In this document: positions 17,921 to 24,662 of the stretch, in pieces
Position numbering within the stretch: the first letter of the stretch is position 1
Layout: each line of letters starts with the position of its first letter
NCBI GenBank assembly: GCA_934655755.1
Contig: CAKUHA010000002.1
Coordinates: 248,001 to 312,000, forward strand
From: an uncultured Collinsella sp.
GTDB lineage: Bacteria > Actinomycetota > Coriobacteriia > Coriobacteriales > Coriobacteriaceae
Direction of reading: 5' to 3'
Length of the DNA stretch: 64,000 nucleotides
Position numbers and translations under genes: made by a program
Notes under the pieces: generated by a model
Databases searched by the model: none
Seen by the model: the letters and a program-made list of their open reading frames with translations, nothing else
Told to the model about the DNA's origin: nothing

Positions 17921-18874
17921 ATGTATTTATCGCTGGCCCCTATGGAGGGGATTACCGGGCATGTGTTCCGTCGCGTGCATGCGGAGTGCTTCGGTGCGCT
18001 CGATTGTTATTACACGCCGTTTTTGCCGCCGCCACGGGTGGGCAACCGCTTTGGCGGTAAGGCGTTTAAAGAGGTCGATCCCGCCAATAACCAGGGGCTT
18101 AACGTGGTGCCTCAGCTGATGTCCAAAAACGCGGACGAGTTTGTGTGGGCGGCGCAGGTGTTCGCCGACATGGGTTACCGCGAGGTCAATCTCAACCTTG
18201 GCTGCCCCTCGGGCACGGTTGTCGCCAAGGGGAAGGGTTCGGGCTTTCTGCGCAACTTGGATGAGCTCGAGGTGTTCTTGAGCGACGTGTGCGAGCGCTC
18301 GCCATTGCCGGTGTCGGTCAAGACCAGGCTGGGACTGGAGAGCGACGATGAGTACGAGCGCGTGCTCGACCTCTATTGCCGCATGCCGCTGGCAGAGCTG
18401 ATCGTGCATCCGCGCGTGCAAAAGGACCGCTATACGGGCTCGCCGCGCAAAGAGTTTTACGGTGAGACGCTGGAGCGGGCGCCGTTCCCGGTGGCCTATA
18501 ACGGCGACATCTTTGATCTTGAGGACATGGATACGCTGGTGGAGGCCTATCCCGGGACGCGCCACGTAATGTTGGGGCGCGGCTTACTTGCGAACCCTGC
18601 GCTGGCTCGCATGGTTACCGGCGGTCCCGCTGCCACGGCAGCTGAACTGCAGCGCTTCCACGACATGTTGTTTGCGGCGTATGCAGAAGAGATTGGCGGC
18701 AACGCGGTCTTTCGCATGAAGGAGTGGTGGTTCTACGCCAAGTGCGCCTTCGCCGATCCCGCTACCGTTCACAAGATCGTGCGCAAGACCAAAAAGGTCG
18801 ACGAATACCGCGCCGCCGTCGACCGCGTCTTTCGCGAGCAACCGCTCGCGCCCACAGCCCGCTTTTGCGGCTAA
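17921..18874 (+). CDS. dus: tRNA-dihydrouridine synthase
   Basis: A 317-residue FMN enzyme that reduces uridine to dihydrouridine in the tRNA D-loop. The TIM barrel begins 'LSLAPMEGITGHVFRR'. The catalytic Cys lies in 'VNLNLGCPSGTV', followed by the 'KTRLG' strand and the flavin phosphate site 'VMLGRGLLANP' near residue 220. I favour the ATG at 17921 because GAGAG then sits about 9 bases upstream; ATG 17915 would leave 3. It is monocistronic. The assignment to Dus is firm; which Dus subfamily (hence which uridine) is not. Confidence 0.92.
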   Translation: MYLSLAPMEGITGHVFRRVHAECFGALDCYYTPFLPPPRVGNRFGGKAFKEVDPANNQGLNVVPQLMSKNADEFVWAAQVFADMGYREVNLNLGCPSGTVVAKGKGSGFLRNLDELEVFLSDVCERSPLPVSVKTRLGLESDDEYERVLDLYCRMPLAELIVHPRVQKDRYTGSPRKEFYGETLERAPFPVAYNGDIFDLEDMDTLVEAYPGTRHVMLGRGLLANPALARMVTGGPAATAAELQRFHDMLFAAYAEEIGGNAVFRMKEWWFYAKCAFADPATVHKIVRKTKKVDEYRAAVDRVFREQPLAPTARFCG

Positions 18875-18884
18875 CTAGTCATCG

Positions 18885-19769
18885 CTATCTGACGGCCTGG
18901 ACGGCAAGTGCTTCTATTACGCGCTCGGCACCGGCGTCGATCAGAATGCTGCGATTGGCGATTTCTGTCGGAGCGACTGCCTCGCCAAGGTTGACGCATG
19001 CATACATGGCGCGCTCGTTTTTGGCTGTCATCTGCCAAAACGGATACTTGATGATGACGGGCGTGTTGCCGCCTACGCCGAGTTCCAAGAACAGAACGCG
19101 CATGTTGTTGTGGCGGCGCAGAAAATCCTGGTAGCGATCGGCGGCAGCGTACCACCCCTTGTCCTGGACAAACGTATCGTCGGAGCGCAAGTTCATCGTA
19201 AGCGGGGCGCCACAGTGGGGGCAGTGGGGCACGAATGCAGATGGAATTCGCAGATTCCGCTGGTCGGCGACCATATGGCGTACGAGCCCTTCGTTGTCCC
19301 ATGTCTCCTGGCAGCAGGGCTTGCTGCACTGGAACAGGCCGTAGTCTCCTTGCGTATAAAAGAGCCGCTGCTTGTCAAAGCCGGCGCGCTGGAAACAATG
19401 GTCCACATTCGTGGTCAGCACAAAGTAGTCGCGCCCGCGCACTATGCTCAAGAGCTGTTCGTAGAGCGGCGTCGGTACGGGGTCATATCGGTTGCACATG
19501 ATGTAGCGGCTCCAAAACGCCCAGTACTCCTCGAGCGAATCATAGGGATAGAAACCGCCGGAATACATATCGGTAAAGCCGTAGCGTGCAGCGAAGTCAC
19601 CAAAGAGCTTCTCGAAACGCTTGCCCGAATAGGTGTATCCGGCGGCGGTCGAGAGCCCTGCTCCGGCACCGATTACCACGGCGTCAGATGCATCGAGTGC
19701 GACTCGGAGCTTATCGATTTGTTTGGAGAAGGCTGCGGTAGATTGCCTCGTCAGACGCGAGAAATACAT
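18885..19769 (-). CDS. SirTM-type (class M) sirtuin, probable protein ADP-ribosyltransferase
   Basis: A 294-residue Sir2-fold protein. NAD-binding motif GAGAGLS is at residues 34-40, and a class-M-like 'RFEKLFGDFAARYGFTDMYSGGFYP' region spans about 51-75. TTNVD is at 119-123. The catalytic His of deacetylating sirtuins is replaced by Gln140 (FYTQGDYG). Structural zinc Cys lie in 'FQCSKPCC' and 'CPHCG'. This matches the known SirTM group, which ADP-ribosylates lipoylated GcvH-like carriers in some pathogens. The gene starts inside the 3' end of the macrodomain gene (59-bp overlap), so the two are translated together. The usual GcvH-L and LplA2 partner genes are not adjacent. The AAGGTGATC upstream supports the start. 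Confidence 0.85.
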   Translation of the reverse strand: MYFSRLTRQSTAAFSKQIDKLRVALDASDAVVIGAGAGLSTAAGYTYSGKRFEKLFGDFAARYGFTDMYSGGFYPYDSLEEYWAFWSRYIMCNRYDPVPTPLYEQLLSIVRGRDYFVLTTNVDHCFQRAGFDKQRLFYTQGDYGLFQCSKPCCQETWDNEGLVRHMVADQRNLRIPSAFVPHCPHCGAPLTMNLRSDDTFVQDKGWYAAADRYQDFLRRHNNMRVLFLELGVGGNTPVIIKYPFWQMTAKNERAMYACVNLGEAVAPTEIANRSILIDAGAERVIEALAVQAVR

Positions 19770-20496
19770 TGAAGATCACCTTAAGGTTGGGGTCGTTATG
19801 GTCTAGATGATGACGAACGGTATCGATGGCCACGCGCGCGGCGGCATCTTGCGGATAACCAAACACACCCGTCGAGATGCAGCAGAATGCAAGCGTGCCG
19901 AGTCCTCGGCGTGTCGCTTCTTCCAGGCAGCTGGTGTAGCAACGGCGTAGCAGCAATTCCTCGCGCGGGCCAGGCTTATGGCTGGGCACGATGGGGCCGA
20001 CGGTGTGGAAAACGTAGCTGCTGGGCAGGTTGAACGCCGGTGTGACCTTGACACGCGCCGTTGGTTCCTCGTGCCCCTGTTCGTCCATGAGGTTGGCGCA
20101 CGCCAAACGCAGCTGCATGCCGGCGTAGGTGTGGATGGCGTTGTCGATGCAGCTATGCCCTGGCACAAAGCAGCCGAGCATTTGGCTGTTGGCTGCATTG
20201 ACGATGGCATCGGTCTTAAGCAGCGTAATGTCGCCGCGCCAGATGGCAACGCGATCGCGGTAGGGGAGCGTGCTGGCATCGGTCGCTCCGCCGCGCTCAA
20301 GAAGGCGTTGCTGCAAGTAGGTGTCTTGTATGTCGAGCGTCTCGGCCGCAAGCGCCTCGGGCGGGCGTACGTTCATGAGGGCTCGAAGCAAATCGCGCTG
20401 CTCGCTGGCTCCGGCAGGTACAGCAATGCTGCGCCCGTCTGGTCGCTCATCGAGCAATGCCTTGATAAGCCAAACACGGCGCTCTGCCTGATTCAT
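19711..20496 (-). CDS. Zinc-type macrodomain protein, probable protein-ADP-ribose hydrolase
   Basis: A 261-residue macrodomain protein. An N-terminal helical region of about 80 residues precedes the macro fold, with ADP-ribose loop 'DAIVNAANSQMLGCF' at about 96-110. A Cys109/His114/Cys116 cluster (GCFVPGHSCIDNAIH) is typical of the zinc-dependent macrodomains found next to SirTM. The second loop is 'ISTGVFGYP'. The ATG at 20496 is chosen because AGGAGG lies 7 bases upstream. It should remove the ADP-ribose that the sirtuin encoded by the overlapping downstream gene adds. The gene pair is a known reversible-modification module. Confidence 0.88.
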   Translation of the reverse strand: MNQAERRVWLIKALLDERPDGRSIAVPAGASEQRDLLRALMNVRPPEALAAETLDIQDTYLQQRLLERGGATDASTLPYRDRVAIWRGDITLLKTDAIVNAANSQMLGCFVPGHSCIDNAIHTYAGMQLRLACANLMDEQGHEEPTARVKVTPAFNLPSSYVFHTVGPIVPSHKPGPREELLLRRCYTSCLEEATRRGLGTLAFCCISTGVFGYPQDAAARVAIDTVRHHLDHNDPNLKVIFNVFLASDEAIYRSLLQTNR

Positions 20497-20575
20497 GGCC
20501 GACCTCCTGTTCGATTGAGATGGTTTCATTCGACAGTAGTGTGCGGCCTAACTCGTTTCTTCAAAAGAAGGCACA

Positions 20576-20614
20576 AAAAGGTAAGCGCCGTGGAGCGATA
20601 TGCCCCACGGCGCT
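20576..20614 (-). terminator. Terminator after the HxlR gene
   Basis: A 10-bp stem (AGCGCCGTGG at 20584-20593, CCACGGCGCT at 20605-20614). Read on the minus strand, a T run follows (from 20580 downwards). It ends HxlR transcription. Confidence 0.75.
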
Positions 20615-20637
20615 CAATTTGCAGAAGCCCGCCGCTG

Positions 20638-20970
20638 TTAGGAGTTTCGCACGAGCTGCTGATAGTCGGTACCCCATTCCACAAGGGAATCGATGATGGG
20701 CATAAGGCTGTGGCCCAGCTCGCTGAGTGCGTATTCGGTGCGGATGGGTGTCTCGGGGATGACGGTGCGCGTGATGAGGCCCGCGGCATCCATTTCCTTA
20801 AGGTTGGACGAGAGCACCTTTTGGCTAATGCCGGGGATAGCGCGATGCAGCGCGTTGAAGCCCATGGGATGGTCTATGAGCTGTTGGATGATATAGATCT
20901 TCCACTTGTTGCCAAAGAGTTGAAAACACGTGGCAACAGGGCAGGGAGGCAGTTCTTCTTTGGTAAGCAT
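20638..20970 (-). CDS. HxlR-family transcriptional regulator
   Basis: A 110-residue winged-helix regulator. It shows the hallmarks of the family: 'CPVATCFQLFGNKWKIYIIQQL' at the N-terminus with Cys14 and Cys19, the recognition region 'RAIPGISQKVLSSNLKEMDAAGLI', then the 'YALSELGHSLMPI' helix. HxlR proteins often sense electrophiles or oxidants through an N-terminal Cys. The gene is divergent from the Cys-rich peptide operon, and the intergenic region contains a perfect HxlR-like palindrome (21034-21047). The ribosome-binding site GAGGAG fits. It probably regulates the RiPP operon; this is inferred from position. Confidence 0.9.
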   Translation of the reverse strand: MLTKEELPPCPVATCFQLFGNKWKIYIIQQLIDHPMGFNALHRAIPGISQKVLSSNLKEMDAAGLITRTVIPETPIRTEYALSELGHSLMPIIDSLVEWGTDYQQLVRNS

Positions 20971-21033
20971 GGAGACTCCTCAATCGTGTGGACAGCTTTC
21001 ATTATCGCAGCCGCTGTCGTTTGCGGCTACTAC

Positions 21034-21047
21034 TTACCTTTTGGTAA
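21034..21047. promoter_or_regulatory. Candidate HxlR operator
   Basis: The perfect palindrome TTACCTTTTGGTAA sits between the divergent hxlR and Cys-rich-peptide genes. It resembles known HxlR/QorR-type sites (TTAC-N4-6-GTAA). Confidence 0.6.
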
Positions 21048-21079
21048 CTGGATAATAGATTGGTGCCTTCTTTTGGTCG

Positions 21080-21108
21080 TTGCGCGCTTTTTGCATGATG
21101 CATATAGA
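21080..21108 (+). promoter_or_regulatory. Candidate promoter of the Cys-rich peptide operon
   Basis: TTGCGC (21080-21085), a 17-base spacer and TATAGA (21103-21108) lie 61 bases before the peptide's ATG and downstream of the palindromic operator. Confidence 0.4.
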
Positions 21109-21169
21109 CGCAAAGAGCGTCAAAAACTGGATGGCTTCGCCCGGCCATCCTCGACCGAAAGGAAATACC

Positions 21170-21403
21170 ATGTCCGAGAATCTCGAGAACGTCGCCGCTT
21201 TCGCCTCCTGCGGTACTGCCGATCCTGCGCCCGCTTGCGGCTCCGCCGACCCCAAGGCCGCTCCCGCTTGCGGCTCCGCCGACCCCAAGGCCGCTCCTGC
21301 CTGCGGCTCTGCTGACCCGGCTGCTGCCCCTGCCTGCGGCTCCGCTGATCCGGCTGCTGCTCCTGCCTGCGGCACCGCTTGCGGCGCTGCCGACGCTCAG
21401 TAA
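21170..21403 (+). CDS. ACGX-repeat Cys-rich RiPP precursor peptide
   Basis: A 77-residue peptide with a 13-residue leader-like start (MSENLENVAAFAS) and then a repeat of about 11 residues of the form ACGSADPxAAP. The seven Cys are at 14, 23, 34, 45, 56, 67 and 71. Six of them sit in CxxxD units (C14-D18, C23-D27, C34-D38, C45-D49, C56-D60, C71-D75); the exception is CGTAC at 67-71. The ATG at 21170 has AAAGGA upstream. The next genes encode a PPOX/ferredoxin fusion and a radical SAM/SPASM enzyme, so this matches the named but poorly characterised ACGX-repeat peptide systems. CxxxD is also the motif that some radical SAM ranthipeptide enzymes cross-link through Cys to Asp. There is no visible protease or exporter next to it. 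Confidence 0.85.
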   Translation: MSENLENVAAFASCGTADPAPACGSADPKAAPACGSADPKAAPACGSADPAAAPACGSADPAAAPACGTACGAADAQ

Positions 21404-21427
21404 GCAATCGCTAAGAAGGGACTCGTA

Positions 21428-22048
21428 ATGGATGCTCAGACTTGCCTCAAAAAGATGCAGCTTGCCGGGACGCTCTCCCTGGCAACCGTGGACGAGAGTG
21501 GCGCGCCGCAAATTCGCTGCGTAAGCGCCGTCCATTACGAGCCCCGTGCTATCTACTTTCTCACGGCACGTGGCAAGGAGATGGCCCGTCAGCTTATGGC
21601 CGACGGGCGTGTCCAAACGCTCGTCCACACGCGATTTAACGAGATGATCCGCATGTCCGGCGTTGCCACCCCCGTTTCGGATTCCGAGCAAGTTCACTGG
21701 CGCGACGTGATTTACGCCGAGCAGCCGTATCTTGCTAACGTTTATCCCGGTGATACGCGCGAGATCAACATCATCTTTAAGGTTGAGAACATAGTGCTCG
21801 ACTACTTTAACCTGGGAGTTCATCCCATCGAGCGCGCGGTCTTTACCTTGGACGAGAGCATGGCACCTGCGCCCGCCAAGGGCTTCTGCATCGATGCCGA
21901 TGCGTGTATCGGTTGCGGCGCCTGCCTTGAGCACTGCCCGCAGAAGTGCATCGAGCCGGGAGACTCATATCGCATAGAGCCCGAGCACTGCCTGCATTGC
22001 GGTGCCTGTGTCGAGAATTGCCCCGTCGGCGCCGTTGCGCGCCTGTAG
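21428..22048 (+). CDS. PPOX-fold/2x4Fe-4S ferredoxin fusion in RiPP cluster
   Basis: A 206-residue protein. Residues 1-140 look like a pyridoxamine-phosphate-oxidase (split-barrel flavin) domain ('GTLSLATVDESGAPQIRCVSAVHYE'), and residues 148-206 are a two-cluster ferredoxin (CIGCGACLEHC, then CLHCGACVENC). It lies between the precursor and the radical SAM gene, 24 bp after the precursor stop. It may supply electrons from a flavin to the radical SAM enzyme or reduce the peptide thiols; this is inference. The ribosome-binding site AAGGG precedes the ATG. Confidence 0.85.
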   Translation: MDAQTCLKKMQLAGTLSLATVDESGAPQIRCVSAVHYEPRAIYFLTARGKEMARQLMADGRVQTLVHTRFNEMIRMSGVATPVSDSEQVHWRDVIYAEQPYLANVYPGDTREINIIFKVENIVLDYFNLGVHPIERAVFTLDESMAPAPAKGFCIDADACIGCGACLEHCPQKCIEPGDSYRIEPEHCLHCGACVENCPVGAVARL

Positions 22049-22094
22049 CCCAAATACCGTCATCAGCCTCAACATCGACCAAGGGAGTCCCACG

Positions 22095-23141
22095 ATGCAA
22101 AAGCCTGCGTTTGCCTTCCAATGGCATATTACGGATGAATGCGATCAGCGCTGCAAACATTGCTATATCTTTGCCAACGGTGCCTGCGCCGGTTTTAAGC
22201 GCATGCCGTGGGAGCAAATGGTCCAGGTCGTCGATCAGGCCCAGGCGCTTTGCGAGCGTATCGGTCGTCAGCCGTACTTTTACGTTACGGGCGGCGACCC
22301 TATTCTTCATCCCGATTTTTGGCACCTGGCCGAGCTTTTGCACGAGCGCGGTTTTATGTGGTGCGTGATGGGCAATCCGTTCCATCTGACCGATGAGGTC
22401 TGCGCCCGCATGAAAGAGCTGGGGTGTCGCAAGTACCAGCTCTCGCTCGACGGACTCGAGAAGACGCACGACTACTTCCGCAAGCCTGGTTCGTTTGCCG
22501 AGACCCTGCGTGCGATCGGATGTCTTAAGCGCGCGGGTATCTGGGTTGCCGTCATGAACACGGTTTCGAGCATGAATGCTGCCGAGTTGCCGCAGCTCAT
22601 CGATCTGGTGGCAAGCCTCGAGGTCGACGTGTTCGCCTTTGGTCGGTACTGCCCCACGTCGGGCCAAAAGCGTGACGAGTTCCATTTGGAACCGCTGGAG
22701 TATCGCGATGTGCTGCTGGCCGCGCAGGATCGCATGGAGTTCCATCAGGCGGCCGGCTGCAAAACGTTCTTCCAGCTCAAGGACCATCTGTGGACGCTGC
22801 TTTTGTGGGAGCAGGGTAAGTTCACCATTCCTGAGGATGCTAAGCCCGGCATGATCTATGACGGCTGCCACTGCGGTACGGGACACATGACGGTGCTGCC
22901 TACGGGCGATGTCTATGCATGTCGCCGCATGGAGAGCAAGGTGGGCAACGTTGCCGAAAACTCGCTGGAGGAGCTCTTCTTCTCTCCACAAATGGAAGCC
23001 AAACGCGATTTTAAGAAGTTCAAGAAATGCTCTAAATGTGAGCTCTTTGGCTGGTGCCGCGGCTGCCCCGCGGTGACCTATGGCTACACGGGCGATATGT
23101 ACGACGCCGACCCCCAGTGCTGGAAAGAGATTGAGGAATAG
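22095..23141 (+). CDS. Radical SAM/SPASM enzyme, ACGX-peptide maturase
   Basis: A 348-residue enzyme. The radical SAM motif CxxxCxxC is at Cys16, Cys20 and Cys23 (DECDQRCKHCYIF). A 'YVTGGDPILHPDFW' loop and an SPASM domain follow, with Cys in 'CHCGTGHMTVLPTGDVYACRR' and 'CSKCELFGWCRGC', then a last Cys near the end. SPASM enzymes modify peptides, often forming thioether bonds. The genetic link to the Cys-rich repeat peptide makes that peptide the likely substrate. The ATG at 22095 has AAGGGAG 7 bases upstream. It is the last gene of the operon; a repeat block follows within 10 bp. Confidence 0.92.
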   Translation: MQKPAFAFQWHITDECDQRCKHCYIFANGACAGFKRMPWEQMVQVVDQAQALCERIGRQPYFYVTGGDPILHPDFWHLAELLHERGFMWCVMGNPFHLTDEVCARMKELGCRKYQLSLDGLEKTHDYFRKPGSFAETLRAIGCLKRAGIWVAVMNTVSSMNAAELPQLIDLVASLEVDVFAFGRYCPTSGQKRDEFHLEPLEYRDVLLAAQDRMEFHQAAGCKTFFQLKDHLWTLLLWEQGKFTIPEDAKPGMIYDGCHCGTGHMTVLPTGDVYACRRMESKVGNVAENSLEELFFSPQMEAKRDFKKFKKCSKCELFGWCRGCPAVTYGYTGDMYDADPQCWKEIEE

Positions 23142-23150
23142 GATTGTCGT

Positions 23151-23273
23151 CTAGTCATCGGGGAGGGGTCTTTAACGAGCAGTCATTTAAGAACGTTCCC
23201 AATGACTACCTAAAAAGTTGTACACCAGCATCCAAAGATGTCGAAAATGGTCGACTTTGGATGCTGGTGTACA
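23151..23273. repeat. Compound repeat block: TAGTCAT element plus long palindrome, copy 1
   Basis: A TAGTCAT...GGGGA...AATGACTA inverted element (23151-23209) is followed by a 19-bp perfect palindrome arm (TGTACACCAGCATCCAAAG at 23219-23237, reverse complement at 23255-23273) with an ATGTCGA/GTCGA loop. The same two elements occur in the same order at 24236-24333. The hairpin may also terminate the radical SAM transcript. Confidence 0.8.
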
Positions 23274-23300
23274 TGTTTTGGGCTGGCGGGGGAGTGGGGC

Positions 23301-23567
23301 CTAGGCAATCACTGCATCAAGTGTAATGAGTTCTCTGAGCCGCTCCGTGCGTGTTTGCCCATGGCGTTTGGCTTTTTCGTCAAACGCTTCAAGAACTGAC
23401 TCGCCCACACGTGCTGATAAAACGACGCTCGGCTCATCAGAGATTGGCGGCCTTCCCAGCTTGATAGTGCGACCTTTCGGCCATTCATCTTTTTCGTACG
23501 CCTCTGCGGCTTTCTCAAGCTCTCCAGGGGCAAATCCCATCATCTTTTCGAGCTGCTTAGCATCCAT
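23301..23567 (-). CDS. RHH-type antitoxin-like protein (orphan)
   Basis: An 88-residue protein. The last 45 residues look like a ribbon-helix-helix DNA-binding domain ('PSVVLSARVGESVLEAFDEKAKRHGQTRTERLRELI'). The N-terminus is a charged helical segment. The ATG at 23567 is chosen because AGGAGG lies 5 bases upstream. Such proteins commonly act as antitoxins, but no toxin gene is adjacent on either side; the gene is isolated between repeat blocks. It may be a stand-alone regulator or a remnant of a toxin-antitoxin pair. Confidence 0.7.
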   Translation of the reverse strand: MDAKQLEKMMGFAPGELEKAAEAYEKDEWPKGRTIKLGRPPISDEPSVVLSARVGESVLEAFDEKAKRHGQTRTERLRELITLDAVIA

Positions 23568-23831
23568 TGTGCCTCCTATCGATTGGCATAATGTCGAGCG
23601 CTGGTTCGTGGTCTTTCTTTTTGTATACAGTTTCGTAGACAAAAATACAAGCAGATTATCGGGCCAATTACTTGTCTTGACTGGACTTTTCGATAGGTAA
23701 TGAGCATCGATAGCTCTTTGCTTTGCAGCTTGGAATTTGAACGTTCGTTGAACTTCCGAAGAGGGCGCGATTTAAAACTATCGAGATTCTGACTAAGGGC
23801 CTTTACTGGTCTTCGATAGTGAGATCAACTT
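23568..23831. other. Gene-free stretch before the hairpins
   Basis: About 260 bases, AT-richer than its surroundings. I see no credible gene here, only the likely promoter region of the RHH gene on the minus strand. Confidence 0.4.
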
Positions 23832-23858
23832 AATTCGCGACACAGTGTGTCGCGAATT
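23832..23858. repeat. 12-bp perfect hairpin
   Basis: AATTCGCGACAC and GTGTCGCGAATT are separated by 3 bases. A TAGCCATTGGGGACGTATT element related to the TAGTCAT family follows at about 23862. Confidence 0.7.
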
Positions 23859-23952
23859 GAAGTAGCCATTGGGGACGTATTAACGGCCAGTCATTTAAGA
23901 ACGTCAAAATGCTGGATTTGTCATTTAGAGCCATTCTCCAACGACTATTTTG

Positions 23953-24196
23953 GAGGGCCGTGTTCAAAAAAGGGCAAATATGAGTACTGTTGCCATTATG
24001 GTTACATTTATATTGCTCAAAAAAGAGGTCACTGATGAGATTTAGTCCCATTAGAAGTATCTTTTATTGAACATATGGGGAGAAATACCGCCCTCTGTGG
24101 ACGAGTGAACCGTTGAATAGTCCTTGAATTGATCAAAATCGCTGCTACTAAACAGGTAGCAGTACTCATATTTGCCATTTTTTGAACACGGCCCTC
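23953..24196. mobile_element. MITE-like element with ~42-bp inverted ends
   Basis: The left end (23953-23993) and right end (24155-24196) are inverted copies with only a few mismatches, starting GAGGGCCGTGTTC and running through CAAATATGAGTACTG. The 161-bp interior is AT-rich, unlike the host, and has only a short ORF on each strand (ATG AGT ACT..., about 21 and 46-49 codons), probably not genes. It looks like a non-autonomous transposable element or a folded RNA. The family is not recognised. Confidence 0.6.
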
Positions 24197-24235
24197 TCAG
24201 AAACTTTTCCGGAGGCGTCAGGCTGTCTCAAGCGG

Positions 24236-24333
24236 CTAGTCATTTTAGGACGTCCCCAATGACTAGGCTGCAAAAAGCTGTACACCAGCATCCAAAGATG
24301 TCGAAATATGTCGACTTTGGATGCTGGTGTACA
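24236..24333. repeat. Compound repeat block, copy 2
   Basis: CTAGTCATT/AATGACTAG (24236-24267) around a GACGTCCCC centre, then the same 55-bp palindrome as at 23219 (24279-24333) with a two-base difference in the loop. Together with copy 1 it brackets the RHH gene and the MITE-like element as direct repeats. Confidence 0.8.
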
Positions 24334-24365
24334 TGTTTGGGTCGTTAGCTTTGGCGTTAGACGTG

Positions 24366-24611
24366 CTAGAGCAGATTCTCTTGCGCCCATGCGATGATGT
24401 CGCTTGACTCGTAGAGCGGTTTGCCGTCAATGAACAGGCAGGGAACCTGGCGCTTTCCGCCGACGGCGATGAGCGTCTGCTCGGCATCGGGGTCGGTCGA
24501 GATGTTGCGCTCGGGGATGGTGACGCCGTTATCCGTCAGGAAGCGCTTCACCTTAATGCAATACGGGCATCCGGTCATAACGTACAGCACGAGCTCGTGA
24601 TTAGTAGCCAT
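24366..24611 (-). CDS. Glutaredoxin
   Basis: An 81-residue GrxC-type protein with active site CPYC in 'YVMTGCPYCIKVKRFL', the cis-Pro in 'RQVPCLFIDGKPL', and the C-terminal 'SSDIIAWAQENLL'. The ATG at 24611 is used because GGAGACC lies just upstream; the longer form would start in non-coding sequence. It reduces cytosolic disulfides. The C-terminus has a decayed copy at 17786. The compound repeat block lies 30 bp downstream. Confidence 0.92.
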   Translation of the reverse strand: MATNHELVLYVMTGCPYCIKVKRFLTDNGVTIPERNISTDPDAEQTLIAVGGKRQVPCLFIDGKPLYESSDIIAWAQENLL

Positions 24612-24662
24612 AGGTCTCCAATCGGTTGGTATTTTGATTGAGATACCCAAAGCCGCTGCAAT

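Noticed and set aside
21200..21390. 33-bp periodic repeats that look like a CRISPR or minisatellite
   Set aside because: The repeat unit is 11 codons in one open frame with a start, ribosome-binding site and stop; it encodes the Cys-rich peptide, with no spacers.
23953..24196. Treating the short ORFs in the MITE-like element as genes
   Set aside because: They are under 50 codons, lie largely in the inverted ends, and lack ribosome-binding sites.
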